Below are positions 46,501-57,626 of a stretch of DNA of 59,579 nucleotides, piece after piece. Source of the stretch: Reclinomonas americana ATCC 50394 (lineage: Eukaryota; Jakobida; Jakobea; Jakobida); assembly GCA_048213135.1 (NCBI GenBank), contig PS015122.1, positions 220,981 through 280,559 on the forward strand, in the 5' to 3' direction. A model generated the notes under the pieces. That model did not search any database. It was not told where the DNA came from and saw nothing but the letters and a program-made list of their open reading frames with translations. Positions within the stretch are counted from its first letter, which is position 1, and every line of letters begins with the position of its first letter. Made by a program: the position numbers and the translations under genes.

Positions 46501-49500
46501 TTTGAAGGTTGCAGTTTAACAACCACGCGATTCGCGTGAGTACCCCTTCGGGATCTGTGTCAACGCTGGCTGGCAACGGATCTAGCGGCACTTCCAACGG
46601 CGCTGGATCGAGCGCGAGATTCAATAGTCCGCACAGCGTCGTGGTTGATGCGTCGAACAGAGTGATGTACGTTAGTGATTCGTTGAACCGGGCTATCAGA
46701 CAGGTGCGTGCGCTCGTCATTGCACTACTTCTTCAGTGCTCATCTAAGGTCCCCCACCGAAGGTCACATACGGCGGTGAGGTCACCACCTGCTGTGGAAT
46801 TGTTGGAACGTTAGGCTTTCTCGATGGAGCTTGTGCAACGGCAATGTTTACCCAACCCGCCGGCATGAGTCTGGACACAACAACCAGTCGGCTGTACGTC
46901 GGTGTGTGTGTGAGAGAGAGAGAGGGTTCTTCTGAGTTGCGTCTCTCCGTCGAGGTACATATGCTCACACCGAAGAGATGAACAGCTGATCGAGGACGCC
47001 ACAATATTCGTGTTATCGACATACTGGCGGCAACTGTGTCGACCCTGGCTGGTTCGCTTACCGCGGTGTCGGGATCGACAGATGCCACGGGCACCTCGGC
47101 CCTATTCAGCTCACCTGTGGACGTGACGCTGGATCGAGCACGAGGCGTTCTCTATGTTACAGATGTTGCGTGGCGTTCAGTCTCTGTTGGTGTGCATGCA
47201 TCCACTTATTCAATACTATCCGCGAAGAGGACCAATCAAACCATCCGCCAAATCGTCATTAGTACTGGTGCTGTCACAAGAATAGCTGGCACTGTGCTGT
47301 CTAGCGGATCCGCAGATGGGAGTCCACTCTCCGACGCTCGATTTCTTTACCCGGTTCGTTTTGTCACTTTTTTGCAATTCGAAGAATACTCGATACTCTC
47401 GTGCTTATTTTTGGCTCGCGAGTGTAGTATACCATGGCGCTCGATACCGCCTCATCCACTCTGTACGTCACGGGTGCGCGCGAGATTCCATGTGCTCCAG
47501 ATTTCGTTTTCGGGGTTGATCTTCCGCCTCAACATTTTCTTCGCAGATGCCGGTAACAGCACTGTTCGCCGCCTCACCATCGGCTCCACAACCATCTCAG
47601 TCACTCCGGCGTCCTCTGGCGTCGCCTCCAGCACGGCTCTCACCGCGTCTCTGACATCACTCGCTGCCAACTGGACGTACTACTTCCGTGCCATCTCCAC
47701 TTCCACCGTGCCGAGCACTCTCACCGGCTCCATCATGTCGTTCACCACCTCCAACTCGACACCGACCAGCATTGCCTGCTCTACTACCACCTATGTCGCT
47801 CCATCGACGGCCAGCATGCCCGTGTGTACCATGAGCACAACCGATGGTGATGCGGGCCAGTCGTACACGTACATCATCACCGGTGGCGCGAACAGCAATG
47901 TGTTCTCCCTGAGCGGCGCACAGTTGCAGATCACGTCGGCTGGACAGTCGGGCAGTCCACTGGCCGTCTCGATTCGCTCGTTCGACAATGGTACACCGCC
48001 GATGTTTGTCGACAAGTCATTCAGTGTGACGTCGGGTGAGTTACACGTTGTGAAAGTGTTGTGTTTCTTGGGCGGATACTGACCTCGTCTTTACGCCAGT
48101 GAACAATACACCAACGGCGGTGACCCTGAGTGTGAGCTCGTACATCCCGCCCAGCACGGCGGGACTGGCGATTGGCACGATGAGCACGAGTGATGTGGAC
48201 TCGCAGCAATCGTTCACGTATTCGGTGGTGGGCGGTGCCAGCAGCGCATTGGTGACGGTTGTGTCTGGCAATCAGCTGCAATTTGCAAGTGCTGGTGCAA
48301 CGGCGTCGCTGGTGGTGATTGTGCGCACGACCGATAATGGCAATCCTGCCATGTCATTCGATCAGACCCTCAACATTGCTGGTTTGGTGTTGTTGCGCAC
48401 TATGATGCTGATTTGCCTTTGTCTCAATCATGCATGCAGCACCCACCGTGACATCGCTGTCGGCCACCTTTGTGTCGGCACTGGCTGGTCAGTTGATAAC
48501 ACTGACAGGAACCGCGCTGGTGAACAACTCGGCCGATGCATCGGCGTATGTGCTTGGCACTCCTCTTTGTGGCGCCACAACACCGCCGACGGCCGTGGCC
48601 AGCACCACTGTCAGCAGTGCCTTTGGTAGTGCGACCAGCATCACGCTGACGATTGGAGCCGCGGGAGCAGCTGTCGGCACATACGAGCTGTGTACGCGAT
48701 GGGCGCCAACCAAGACATACCTGGCGGTGTCGGCATTCGCCATTGGTGAGGAACAAGGGGAAGGGAGAGCGCAGGGAGCATTCGGCCGTTGTTTGCTTGT
48801 TTGTTTGTGTGTGGAGATCTCGAGCTGTGCTTCATTTCTTTCATGTTGCTCTTCTCTCTCTCTCTCCTCCCTCTCTGTGTATGTATGTCTGTATGCATGC
48901 AAGCCTGTGTGTGTATGAGTGTGAATGAGTGTGTATGCCTAAACGAATGAGGTGTGCAGGGAGTGTTGGTCCGAGTGACATTTTGCTGTCGGGACCGCAA
49001 ACGTACTCGAGTGCAACGGTGCCATTCACTGTGGGTACACTAAGCATGGTGGATCTCAACACTGGACAGACACCGACATTCAGCATTGTGGGTGGCGTGC
49101 ACGCGGCTCTGTTCAGTCTCGTTGGTGGTAATCAGCTGACGATCTCGGTGGCTCCGCCGCTGAGCCGGCGACTGCAAGTGTTTGTGCAAGTGAGCGACGG
49201 GACGTTGACGTACACCAAGCAGTTCATGGTTGTGTATGGTGTGTGGTGGGAGGGGAGGAAGGGGAATGGCAGTAGAAGGGGGAAGGAGACAGAGGAAGGG
49301 TAGCGATGGAGAGAGATGACAGAGAAGTATTGTGATGCCGAAGCTGATGGATGAAGGGTAGAGAGTGAAATATGATGGAGAGCAGAGCGACGACAGCTAT
49401 TGTTATCATCGTGTGCACACGTGTTGGTTCTTGCGCGTTTGAGTGCGCAACAAAGAGTGGGATATTTTTGCCTGTCGTTCATGTCCGCTCTTTCATTTGC

Positions 49501-50448
49501 TGGCATCGTTGGCTGCTCCAGGTGTTGTGCTGTCAACGGAGTCGTGCTCGTGTACTCGTCTCTCTCTCTCTCTATATATATATGTATGTGTAAAAGATTT
49601 TCATATGCGCTTTGTGCACTGCCTGGTGCTTGAACGTGTGAATTGTACTGACGATTGCGGTGCGTGTGCAGCATCGAATGCTGGTTGCGGAACAGTGCAA
49701 AATGGAGTTGTGGCTCGTTGCGTTGACATATTTCCGCATGCACCGTCTCCTGTCGTCTCACTCTTCGTCATGTCGAACAGCGGCGTTGGAAGTGTGTCAA
49801 TTCGAGGCCGTGGATCGACCCGGCGGCAGTATCGTGGCGACCATGGTTTCAGTCCGCAGTGAGATAGGCTGCTGCGAACTGTGCGATCAGTACTCGCAAT
49901 GCCGATCGTGGACTTTCTTGGATGCCGCTGCGGCGTCGAACACTCTCGGCGTGAGTGTGTGCACGTTGAAGGCACGTAGTGATTGATAATAAGAAGTGGT
50001 GCGTGAGGAAATGCCAAGCTCATCATCGTGGTGCATGCAGAGCACCGTGCCTGCAACAGCAGCCAATGCAGAGACTAGCAACGTGTGTGGCACGCACTTC
50101 TGCTTGGTGTCGGGACGCAAGATGAGTGCGGCGGCGTATGACAGCAGCGGGTTCCTGACCAGCACGGGTGAGTCCTCGCAGAGGTGAGAGATGAGAGATG
50201 AAGAGATCTGTGACTGACGTGTTGGTTGTTTGCATGCAGATCGACCTGGTGGTGATCTCACGTGGGCGATTATCACAACAACCGGGCCACAAGCATGCTC
50301 GCTGTGGTGCTCGCAGCTGACTGCATGCGGCTCGTGGACGTTCACGGCGTCGACCAAGCAGTGTGTGCCAAAGAACGGCGTGGTGGCGACGTCGACAGGG
50401 ACGGCGTGTGCGACGAGCGGGGACTGCACGTCAGGATTGAAGATTTGA
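43527..50448 (+). CDS. secreted NHL / FN3-like / cadherin-like / PAN mosaic protein
   Basis: The first exon (43527-43638) is a signal peptide: MPRFALSRSHTRVAVLRVLF followed by a hydrophobic core and IAT-NAQ. NHL repeats follow, with the typical N-H/N-T-[IV]-R after a YVAD strand: 44100, 44400-44520, 44640, 44900, 45200, 45380. Then come an FN3-like segment (45440-45590), a cadherin-like segment with TDISCSSTTYVSPSVA and STDNGTPPLFF (45600-45880), and a second NHL block (45960-47560). The FN3-like and cadherin-like segments repeat (47590-48020, 48100-48390). An IPT-like segment (48440-48745) and another cadherin-like one (48960-49240) follow. Two cysteine-rich PAN/Apple domains (49780-49980, 50040-50448) close the protein. 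There is no C-terminal membrane anchor. PAN and NHL domains bind proteins or glycans, so an extracellular adhesion or matrix role is inferred. About 25 introns; several begin GTTGCG, GTTTCG or GTTCG. Confidence 0.82.
43724..43743. repeat. homopolymer of 20 C ahead of a 3' splice site
   Basis: Twenty consecutive C directly followed by CTCCACCGCAG, the acceptor of intron 1 of the secreted mosaic gene. It serves as the polypyrimidine tract. Confidence 0.95.
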
Positions 50449-51017
50449 GGCAGAGTGCAACAGCAGATGGCATTCAATGAATCGCCAATTGACGACAACA
50501 ACGATTCATACATCTACAGGCAAGCAACAGTTGTCTTGATCACCAAGTCCAGCCTCAACACAATCACGTCTTTGCCGATCGATGCCCTTTCGGCGGTCGC
50601 AATTGAGAACTGTGATCTGCATCGAGTATAATCGTGCGGCTGAGCAATGCATCTGACGCACTTGCGTCCGTCTGAACGCTCAGCGTTTCCCGCGGTCTAT
50701 CCAACCCTCGGCAAGAGATAATTGCATTTGCTGTCAGAGATCAATTGCGTCTACTGTATGGCTGGCGCGTAGATCGCTTGAAGTCGCTGCAGCTGCAGCG
50801 CAGCGGAGTACAACAACTTTACTAATCCAACAACAACAATGCATTCACCAACAATCAAGCAACAGCTGTCAAACAGCAACACAGCTGCACGATAACAGAT
50901 CTATGCCTGCCGGTCGAGACTGGTGGAGCTGCGAATCAATGTGCGCATGCATATGCGTACAAGCAGTCGCAGCGTTCCGGGCCTACAAATCGCTGATCGT
51001 TCGAATTCGCATCCTGN
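50449..51017. other. spacer, no gene seen
   Basis: 3' region of the mosaic gene and intergenic sequence with CAACAACAA and CTGCAGCTGCAG patches. No ORF with coding character before the gap at 51018. Confidence 0.5.
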
Positions 51018-51162
51018 NNNNNNNNNNNNNNNNNNNNNNNNNNNNNNNNNNNNNNNNNNNNNNNNNNNNNNNNNNNNNNNNNNNNNNNNNNNNNNNNNNN
51101 NNNNNNNNNNNNNNNNNNNNNNNNNNNNNNNNNNNNNNNNNNNNNNNNNNNNNNNNNNNNNN
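51018..51162. other. assembly gap, 145 N
   Basis: Left border of a short contig (51163-51883) that may be placed in the wrong order. Confidence 0.99.
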
Positions 51163-51277
51163 TGATGACCAATTCTCCATCGCATCACCTCCACTCTCTC
51201 ACACAATTGCGTCACTCGATTCTCACTCTCGTGTTGTGTGTGCGTGTGTATGTGTGTGAGAGGGAGAGCCAACGCAC

Positions 51278-51330
51278 CGGTACTCGAACTGGCCGTCGTC
51301 GTACTTTTCAGAGTACGAGATGCGGGGCAT
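51278..51330 (-). CDS. CKS (cyclin-dependent kinase subunit), N-terminal exon
   Basis: Encodes MPRISYSEKYDDGQFEYR, the conserved N-terminus of CKS1/Suc1 (Y-S-x-K-Y-x-D-x-x-F-E-Y-R), ending CG before a GTGCGT donor. The rest of the protein is found at 52549-52717 on the same strand, upstream in transcription direction, so it cannot be the next exon in this order. CKS proteins bind CDK1 and phosphothreonine and are needed for cell-cycle progression. Confidence 0.88.
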
Positions 51331-51883
51331 GTTGAGGGCTGCGATGGTTGACACCGAGAAGGAGGACACCCCGGAACAAACTGAGCACAGCGAGGTGTGA
51401 GATCGACAGGCACCACACACGCAGGGGTGACCGCAAGAGGCGAACCGAGAAAGGGAAGAGAGCGTGTGTGAGGGGTGAGAACGCGTGCAACACGGGTGGT
51501 GTTTGCTCGAAAGATGAGAGAAAATCGCGACGGAGCAAATGGTTTTCAACGGTCCGAAAATTAAACGTTGTTGGAACGCGTCGGTCGGTGGCGCATGCCA
51601 ACCACCGCAACGGAGTCGTCTACAGTGACGGCAGCGAGGAGAAGAAATCGCAGCGGCTGTGCGCGAACGGCGGAACATTCAATCTGATCGATATCAGCCG
51701 CCGGCTCGACGCGGACAAGTGCGAGGGGAATCGGGAAAACTGCGCGACCCACGACGAGCGAAATGCAAATGCACGGGCACGCGTCTGCAGGTGGTCCTTG
51801 ATTGACCAACGGTTTGACGAGTGGCATATCAGCAGGTTGTCGGCAGAAGGTGGAGGGCGAGACAAGGTCCGGCAGCAATATCG
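51331..51883. other. short contig with an unassigned open stretch
   Basis: A plus-strand ORF runs from 51348 into the gap. It is Arg/Lys-rich, with no domain recognised and no splice structure that convinces me. The region also contains the promoter of the CKS N-terminal exon. Confidence 0.35.
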
Positions 51884-51903
51884 NNNNNNNNNNNNNNNNN
51901 NNN
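51884..51903. other. assembly gap, 20 N (probably unknown length)
   Basis: Placeholder-size gap separating the two contigs that carry the CKS exons. Confidence 0.95.
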
Positions 51904-51973
51904 ACCGCACATGATGTTGCGAAAGCAAGCCGCCACTCCCTCTTTGCCACGCACCCTCATCCGTGTTTCGCAG

Positions 51974-52097
51974 AGAATTTAAGGCAGCGTCGCACACGGC
52001 GGGTGCGCCTTCGACAGGAGGCACGCCACGTTCGTCGATTTATCCGTCGGAAGACGACGACGAGGAGACGGGCAACTACTTCCGTGCGCGACCGTAA
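51974..52097 (+). CDS. last exon of an unidentified gene
   Basis: After a CGCAG acceptor the frame reads REFKAASHTAGAPSTGG, then a Ser/acidic part with YPSEDDDEETGNYFRARP and TAA at 52095-52097. The rest of the gene would lie left of the 20-N gap. Composition suggests a disordered C-terminal tail. No family recognised. Confidence 0.4.
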
Positions 52098-52548
52098 GCA
52101 GTAAAGCATCGACTCTTTTTGTGTGTGTTTGTTACATCTTCCTTTCATGCTACACAGACGCTTCATTGCCTTCGCAAGAAGAAAGAAGAGAAGAAAACGC
52201 TGGGGAAACACACCACCACCACACAGACACTGAAAACAGTTGCATCACCAATGAGCAACGGTTCGCTGCGGGGGACTGATCTGCAGACAGAGCAGGCGAC
52301 AAGAGAGAGAGAGAGGAGAAAGGGTCAACAAAGCGAGAGTTCTTTCGTAGTTAAAAAACCATGAGAAGAAGAACATACTACAGGCGGCGCACGCACAAGC
52401 AAGAAAACGGCGCGTCGCAGCACACACATAACAGACAGATCAGACAGAAAGACGGAAAGGGCGAGAGAGTGTGTGTGAGCACGAGAAAGGAGGAGAGTGA
52501 GTTGCACTCACACAGAGAGAAGGGATTGCGAGACAAAGTGGACTTGTC
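52098..52548. other. spacer rich in simple sequence
   Basis: AG- and CA-rich stretches between the unidentified last exon and the CKS C-terminal exon. No gene seen. Confidence 0.45.
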
Positions 52549-52717
52549 TCACTTGGAGACAGGTCGGCGGAAGAGCAGGATGTGCGGCTCAGGTCGGTGG
52601 TGCATGTAGTGAATCCATCCTCGCGACTGCTGGACGCCCAGACCGCGCCATTCGTCCTCGGTCAGCAGACGATCCTTGGGCACAAGCTTTGCCACATCGG
52701 CTGGCAGGTGCACGTGA
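52549..52717 (-). CDS. CKS (cyclin-dependent kinase subunit), C-terminal exon
   Basis: After CGCGCAG the exon reads [37 protein letters not shown] and [11 protein letters not shown], ending SK and TGA at 52549-52551. This is the core of CKS1, including the H-x-P-E-P-H-I-L-L-F strand and the anion site residues. The first base T completes the codon CG/T left open by the N-terminal exon at 51278, so the two exons fit in phase. No N-terminal exon is visible upstream between 52718 and the gap at 53193. Confidence 0.9.
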
Positions 52718-53192
52718 CTGCGCGCGCACACACACAGACAGACAGAGAGAGTGAGTGAGATGATAGGCAGCAGCAGTAGGCGACAGTGTGTGTGACAAGA
52801 GGAGTCTGAGGTGACATGTCCACACCCGAGGGAAGCACGCGACGACCGACCGTTGGTCACTGGCCAGTGTGACGAAAAAAGCAATGACAACAGACGCGAC
52901 ACTCCAATAAGATGCGCACAATGCACAGGGGCACCACACACACAAAGAGAGAGACTATCGACCACAGCAGACGTAGAGAGGCAACGCAAGAGGATCACAG
53001 AGAGAAAGAAAAGTCAATGATTGAAAAGGCAGGTGGCGTCGACGCACGCAATTCGATCTTGCGGTGTGCGAGGGTTGCTATCTCTCTCTCTCTCTCTACC
53101 TGACACCCATGCACACACATTCTCTCTTGCTCTCCGTGCGCGCTCCCTCTGCAGGTCACGCCCGACAGGGCAACACCAATGCGGAAAACGAC
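52718..53192. other. intron or spacer, no exon seen
   Basis: Upstream of the CKS C-terminal exon on its strand. Contains GT/GA-rich sequence and no CKS N-terminal exon on either strand. Confidence 0.5.
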
Positions 53193-53429
53193 NNNNNNNN
53201 NNNNNNNNNNNNNNNNNNNNNNNNNNNNNNNNNNNNNNNNNNNNNNNNNNNNNNNNNNNNNNNNNNNNNNNNNNNNNNNNNNNNNNNNNNNNNNNNNNNN
53301 NNNNNNNNNNNNNNNNNNNNNNNNNNNNNNNNNNNNNNNNNNNNNNNNNNNNNNNNNNNNNNNNNNNNNNNNNNNNNNNNNNNNNNNNNNNNNNNNNNNN
53401 NNNNNNNNNNNNNNNNNNNNNNNNNNNNN
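53193..53429. other. assembly gap, 237 N
   Basis: Followed by a CT repeat (53453-53513). The final MFSD1 exon, and perhaps the true position of the CKS start, fall here. Confidence 0.99.
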
Positions 53430-53447
53430 CCGTACCGTACTACCTAC

Positions 53448-53452
<5 letters not shown>

Positions 53453-53496
<44 letters not shown>

Positions 53497-53513
53497 CCTC
53501 TCTCTCTCTCTTC
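53453..53513. repeat. CT repeat in MFSD1 3' intron
   Basis: CT units, slightly interrupted, directly right of the 237-N gap. Confidence 0.95.
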
Positions 53514-53520
53514 CACTCAC

Positions 53521-56500
53521 CGGTACGAATAGCCGCCGCAGACTTGGGCTTCATCTTTGCTCGTGCCGCCTCCAGTCGCGCATTGGCCACGGCGGCAGCC
53601 TGCAACAATCGATTTCAATCACCTTTCACACACAACGGAACCATGCAAAACGGGGAGGTACACGCAACATTGGCAGCCTCCGGAATGAACACATGCGCAG
53701 CCAGCTCCGTGAGACCCTCTTGTGACGATGTTTGCTTGCGGCTGTCGGTGACCAGTCAATAAAAAAAGCAAGTTGATCAGAACGCTGACAATCGTGACGG
53801 CGACCAACCTGAGCTTCCATCCCGTCTTCATGTCCAAGAACAGAAGCCAGACGGCCAGGGCCGTGGACAGTGCTGTGACTAACATGAAGAAGAGGATCAC
53901 AGAGCGGTAGCCGTACCTGTGAAAGCGAGAGAGAGAGAGAGAGAGAATGGATGAGTGCACAGTTGCGTCTCATCTCGCAAGGATGCGGTTGCGACAGAAC
54001 TTGTCCTTGATGGTGCCGGTGGCGGGAGCCATGGCGGCAAGACCCGCATTCTGAATGGCTTGCATCAGGCCATATGCCGTACCGACAATTTCCGGCTTGA
54101 CAACCTCCGGAACACACGGCCACAGGGCGGCGGCACACAGTGAGTACATGAGGCCGAGCGTGACCATGGGAATGTACGGGTTGATGGCCGTGAACGCCAG
54201 GATCGCGTGGGTGCCAGAGACGCCAGCGCATGAAATGACCACTATCGTATGTGGTAGTGAAGTGTGAGACATGTGGTGGAAAGGACCAACAAGAGTGAGC
54301 GAGTCCGTGCGTGCATGGGCGCGTGTGTGTGTGCGAGAAGGGAGAGAGAGAAAGTGTCGAGAAACTGAATAAGGATCTCCACACGCAAGCTCCTGTGTGA
54401 CCCACGCAACGGAACCACGGCTTGTAGCCGACGCGGTCGACCACGAAACCAAATATTGGCGACACCACAGCGGATACTGCGTCGCAGCATCGTCAGCACG
54501 ACTCCAAAGATGGTGACGTGGAGCGACTCACCAATGTACGGTATTGATGCCACACGACCAGCCTCGTCTTGTGACATGTGATTTTGCAGCTCAAAGTAAT
54601 TACTGCGATATGCGAGTGATGGTGGTGCTGCGTGAGTTCAAGAATGCCCTCTCTCTTTCCCCCGCTTTTCCGCACTTATCATGTCGGACGCAACGTGGAG
54701 ATGGAAACGAACGGGAACACGCCGCCGTAGAAGAGGACGCAGATGAAGAAGACCAGCCACAGGGAAAGCGGGAAGTAGCGCACATCCTTGAGGGAAATGT
54801 CGGCACTGGCACGACTCTGTCACACATGTGAATATCCGTATCCATGGACAGTGACCAGCAACACCACCCACGTACCCTCTCCTTCTCCTTGGCCTCGAAC
54901 TCCGCATCCGACAGCATGTGCTGCTCCTTGCGACGCTCCACTCGACGAGAACCCTCCTGAATCCGGTCCAAGACGCCAGAGAGCACACTGATGCCCACCG
55001 AGATGCCACAAATGATGGCACCTGGCACACACACACGAGGAGGTGAGTTTTCCCAACGCACGCAGTCGCCAATCGATACCACACGTAGTTCACGCACCGA
55101 CCCACAGCGCCGTGGCCATGCTCGATTTGGTGGCCACCGCCGGCGACACAGCCATATTGACGGCACTTCCCTGCAGTGCATCTGTCAGCAACCTCGTTGA
55201 CTGTTGGTTTCTGGAAGACGGGGCACTCAACAATTCGTGACACTGACAGCGTGATACCGAGCGCCATGGCCAGTTCCTTGCCGCTAAAGGTGCGTGTCAC
55301 GTACAGATTCTGCGCCACAGCTGCTCACCCGACAATGTTAGTTCTGCTGCACAGACTCAATGAGAAGCGAGTCACGCAACTGATCGACTCGCCACCGAGA
55401 CTGCGACGGGAGGGACGAGGCATGAGCGATGAGAGAGAGAAGGCGGGGATGACTGGGGACGCATCGACGTACCCAAACAGCGTCCTTCCGCAAATCATCA
55501 CAATGTACGAGTTGAGTGAGCCGCCAACAGCAAACAGAATCTGCCCAGCTGTGGTGATCAGGGCGTACAGAAAGCCACCAAAGCTGTGTATGCGAAAGAG
55601 AGAGACAGGGTGAACAAAAGTGCTGTGCCATTCCCTCGCAAGAGCAACGTACCGGATGCCAAACAAGGCGTCGATCAGGTAGCCACCAAAGAACACCATG
55701 AACGTGTTGGGAATCGAGTACACAAGGTAGAGCACTTGGTACTGGTTGGTGTCAATGTGAAGACTCTGCGGTGGAATGTGTGAGCGGAGAACAATGACGC
55801 GATCCGAATGGAGAGGCGCAACATCTTGAATGTTGGTCTGCAGCGCGGCTGGGTTGTCGTAGCAGTAGTACGAGCCTGCGATGGTGCCACGCACCGTTGG
55901 TCAGCGTGTCGACAGCTCAGCGTCGGGAACAAGAGTGTGCTCACTCACCAAACGACAACAAGCAGGCGCAGATGAGGAAGAACCAGCGGAACCAGAAGCG
56001 ATTCGGGTGACAGATGGGCAGTCGCTTTCTCGTCTCTGTTCGCTTCACGTCGTCGAGATCCTTGACCAGATCATCCAACATGTGCGCCGACCTCATGCGC
56101 GAGCCACCGGAAGCAAGCTTGCCGCCACCGCGTGATCCCAACGGGAACTCGTCGTCGAGGGGCGTGTTGGTGGAGAAGTTGGCGGAGGGGCGGTTCCTGT
56201 GTAGAGGAAAGGGAGTGTGTGAGCGAGGGAGAGAGAGAGGGAGGAGGAAGAGAGAGAGGGCGGGGAGAGAGGGCGGGGAGAGAGAGGGAGAGGTAGAAAT
56301 GTGAAGGTGAGGAGAGAGATACTAGAGAGGGAAGAGGAAGTGGAAGAGAAGGTAATGAGAGGGAGGAACGAGGAGGCGATTCTGGAGAGTGCAGAGGAAT
56401 GAGAGGGTGGAGAAGGGCATGAAGAGGGAAGGAATGAGAAGATCACAAAGGATTGGGGAGAGGAAGAGAACCGAAGAGGACAGATGAAAGATGAGAGGGA

Positions 56501-57382
56501 GCGATGTAGAAGGAAATGGAGAAGGTAATGAGAGGGAGGAACGAGGAGGCGATTCTGGAGAGTGCAGAGGTATGAGAGAGTGGAGAAGGGCGATGAGGGA
56601 AGAATGAGAGGGAAGAGAAGAGACGACGACACCAGATGAGAGATGAGAGGGAGCAGGGTGGAAGAAGAGGCACAGGAGGAATGGAGAAGGCAATGAGAGG
56701 GAGGAATGAGGAGGTGACTCTGGAGAGAGCAGAGGAATGAGAGGGTGGAGAAGGGCAATGAGGGAAGAATGAGAGGAAGGGAAGAGAGACGACGACGACA
56801 GATGAGAGATGAGAGGGAGCCATGGCAGAGAGGCAGGAGGGAATGAGAGGGAGGGATGACAGAGGGGATGCTGAAGGTCTGAGAGGCGGCAGACGAGAGA
56901 TGGCGAGGAGAAGCAGAACAGAATGGCACTGCAGATGACTCCTTCATCAATGCATCGGTATGCTCATAGAGAGACAACACGGATGAGAGACCACTGGTGA
57001 CGAGGAGAGCGACTCGCTCTCACACACACAAACATACACACACAGCGCATTCTTCACCGCCTGAGCACTGATGCAGCGAGCGGAGTCACGCAAGCAGGCG
57101 ACAATGCGTGCGCCATGGCGCCCACCCTCCCTCAGCCCACCCCTCCCGCCCCAACTGCTGCTGCATCACTGAACGCACCCACGCACAGGCGACAGCACGC
57201 CGTACCCCACATCTTGTCACCTCTTCTCTTGCTCTCTGTCTCACAGTCACTCGCCCAACTCACCATCCTTTCATGTCGCCAGTGAGCAGCGAGCTTGGGT
57301 CGCTGCCAATCAGCAGATCGCCTTCGCGGTCGTCCTCATCGACGCGCCCAAGAAGGCCAGTGCGTTCACTGGCCGAGGCCAT
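53521..57382 (-). CDS. MFSD1-like lysosomal major facilitator, C-terminal end in gap
   Basis: Exon 1 (57382-57263) starts MASASERTGLLGRVDEDDRE, an acidic/dileucine motif of the kind that sends MFSD1 to lysosomes. After a 1.07-kb intron the next exon encodes NRFWFRWFFLICACLLSFG (TM1). Later exons give YYCYDNPAALQ and YQVLYLVYSIPNTFMVFFGG, YIVMICGRTLFG, AQNLYVTRTFSGKELAMALG, GSAVNMAVSPAVA, then FPLSLWLVFFICVLFYGGVF, FGFVVDRVGYKPWF, ALWPCVPEVV, GTAYGLMQAIQNAGLA and a last TM pair near 53880. The order and motifs match MFSD1, reported as a lysosomal dipeptide exporter. A helical C-terminal tail (ANARLEAARAKMKPKS) runs to 53521, with the remainder in the gap. Introns at 54242-54410 and 53600-53668 begin GTTGCG and preserve frame. 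Confidence 0.87.
56338..56865. repeat. three-copy tandem repeat of about 170 bases in MFSD1 intron 1
   Basis: Copies begin near 56338, 56515 and 56683. Each starts GAGAAGGYAATGAGAGGGAG and continues through a GGAGAGTGCAGAGG-like block and an AGATGAGAGATGAGAGGGAG-like block. Flanking sequence (56215-56330) is a shorter GAGAGGG repeat. All lie in the first intron. Confidence 0.88.
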
Positions 57383-57626
57383 GCTGTCAATCGGTGATTG
57401 ATTGATGATGAGAGAGACAACTGTGGGACGACATGATCGTCGAAGTCCGCAGTGCCGTTCTCTTCTCTTCTCACACAGCTAAGCAAAGTACACTGTCGGC
57501 TGGTGGGTGCAGTTGCTGCATAATTGCACATGTTCATCAAAGAGGCCAACCAACTGCAAGGCGATTGCATACATCGAGACAACTCCCTCCCTTCCCTTCC
57601 CTTCCCTCGTATACACCGCACACAGT

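Noticed and set aside
53021-53762. Open frames of more than 200 codons.
   Set aside because: Mostly X from the N gap plus translation of a CT repeat.
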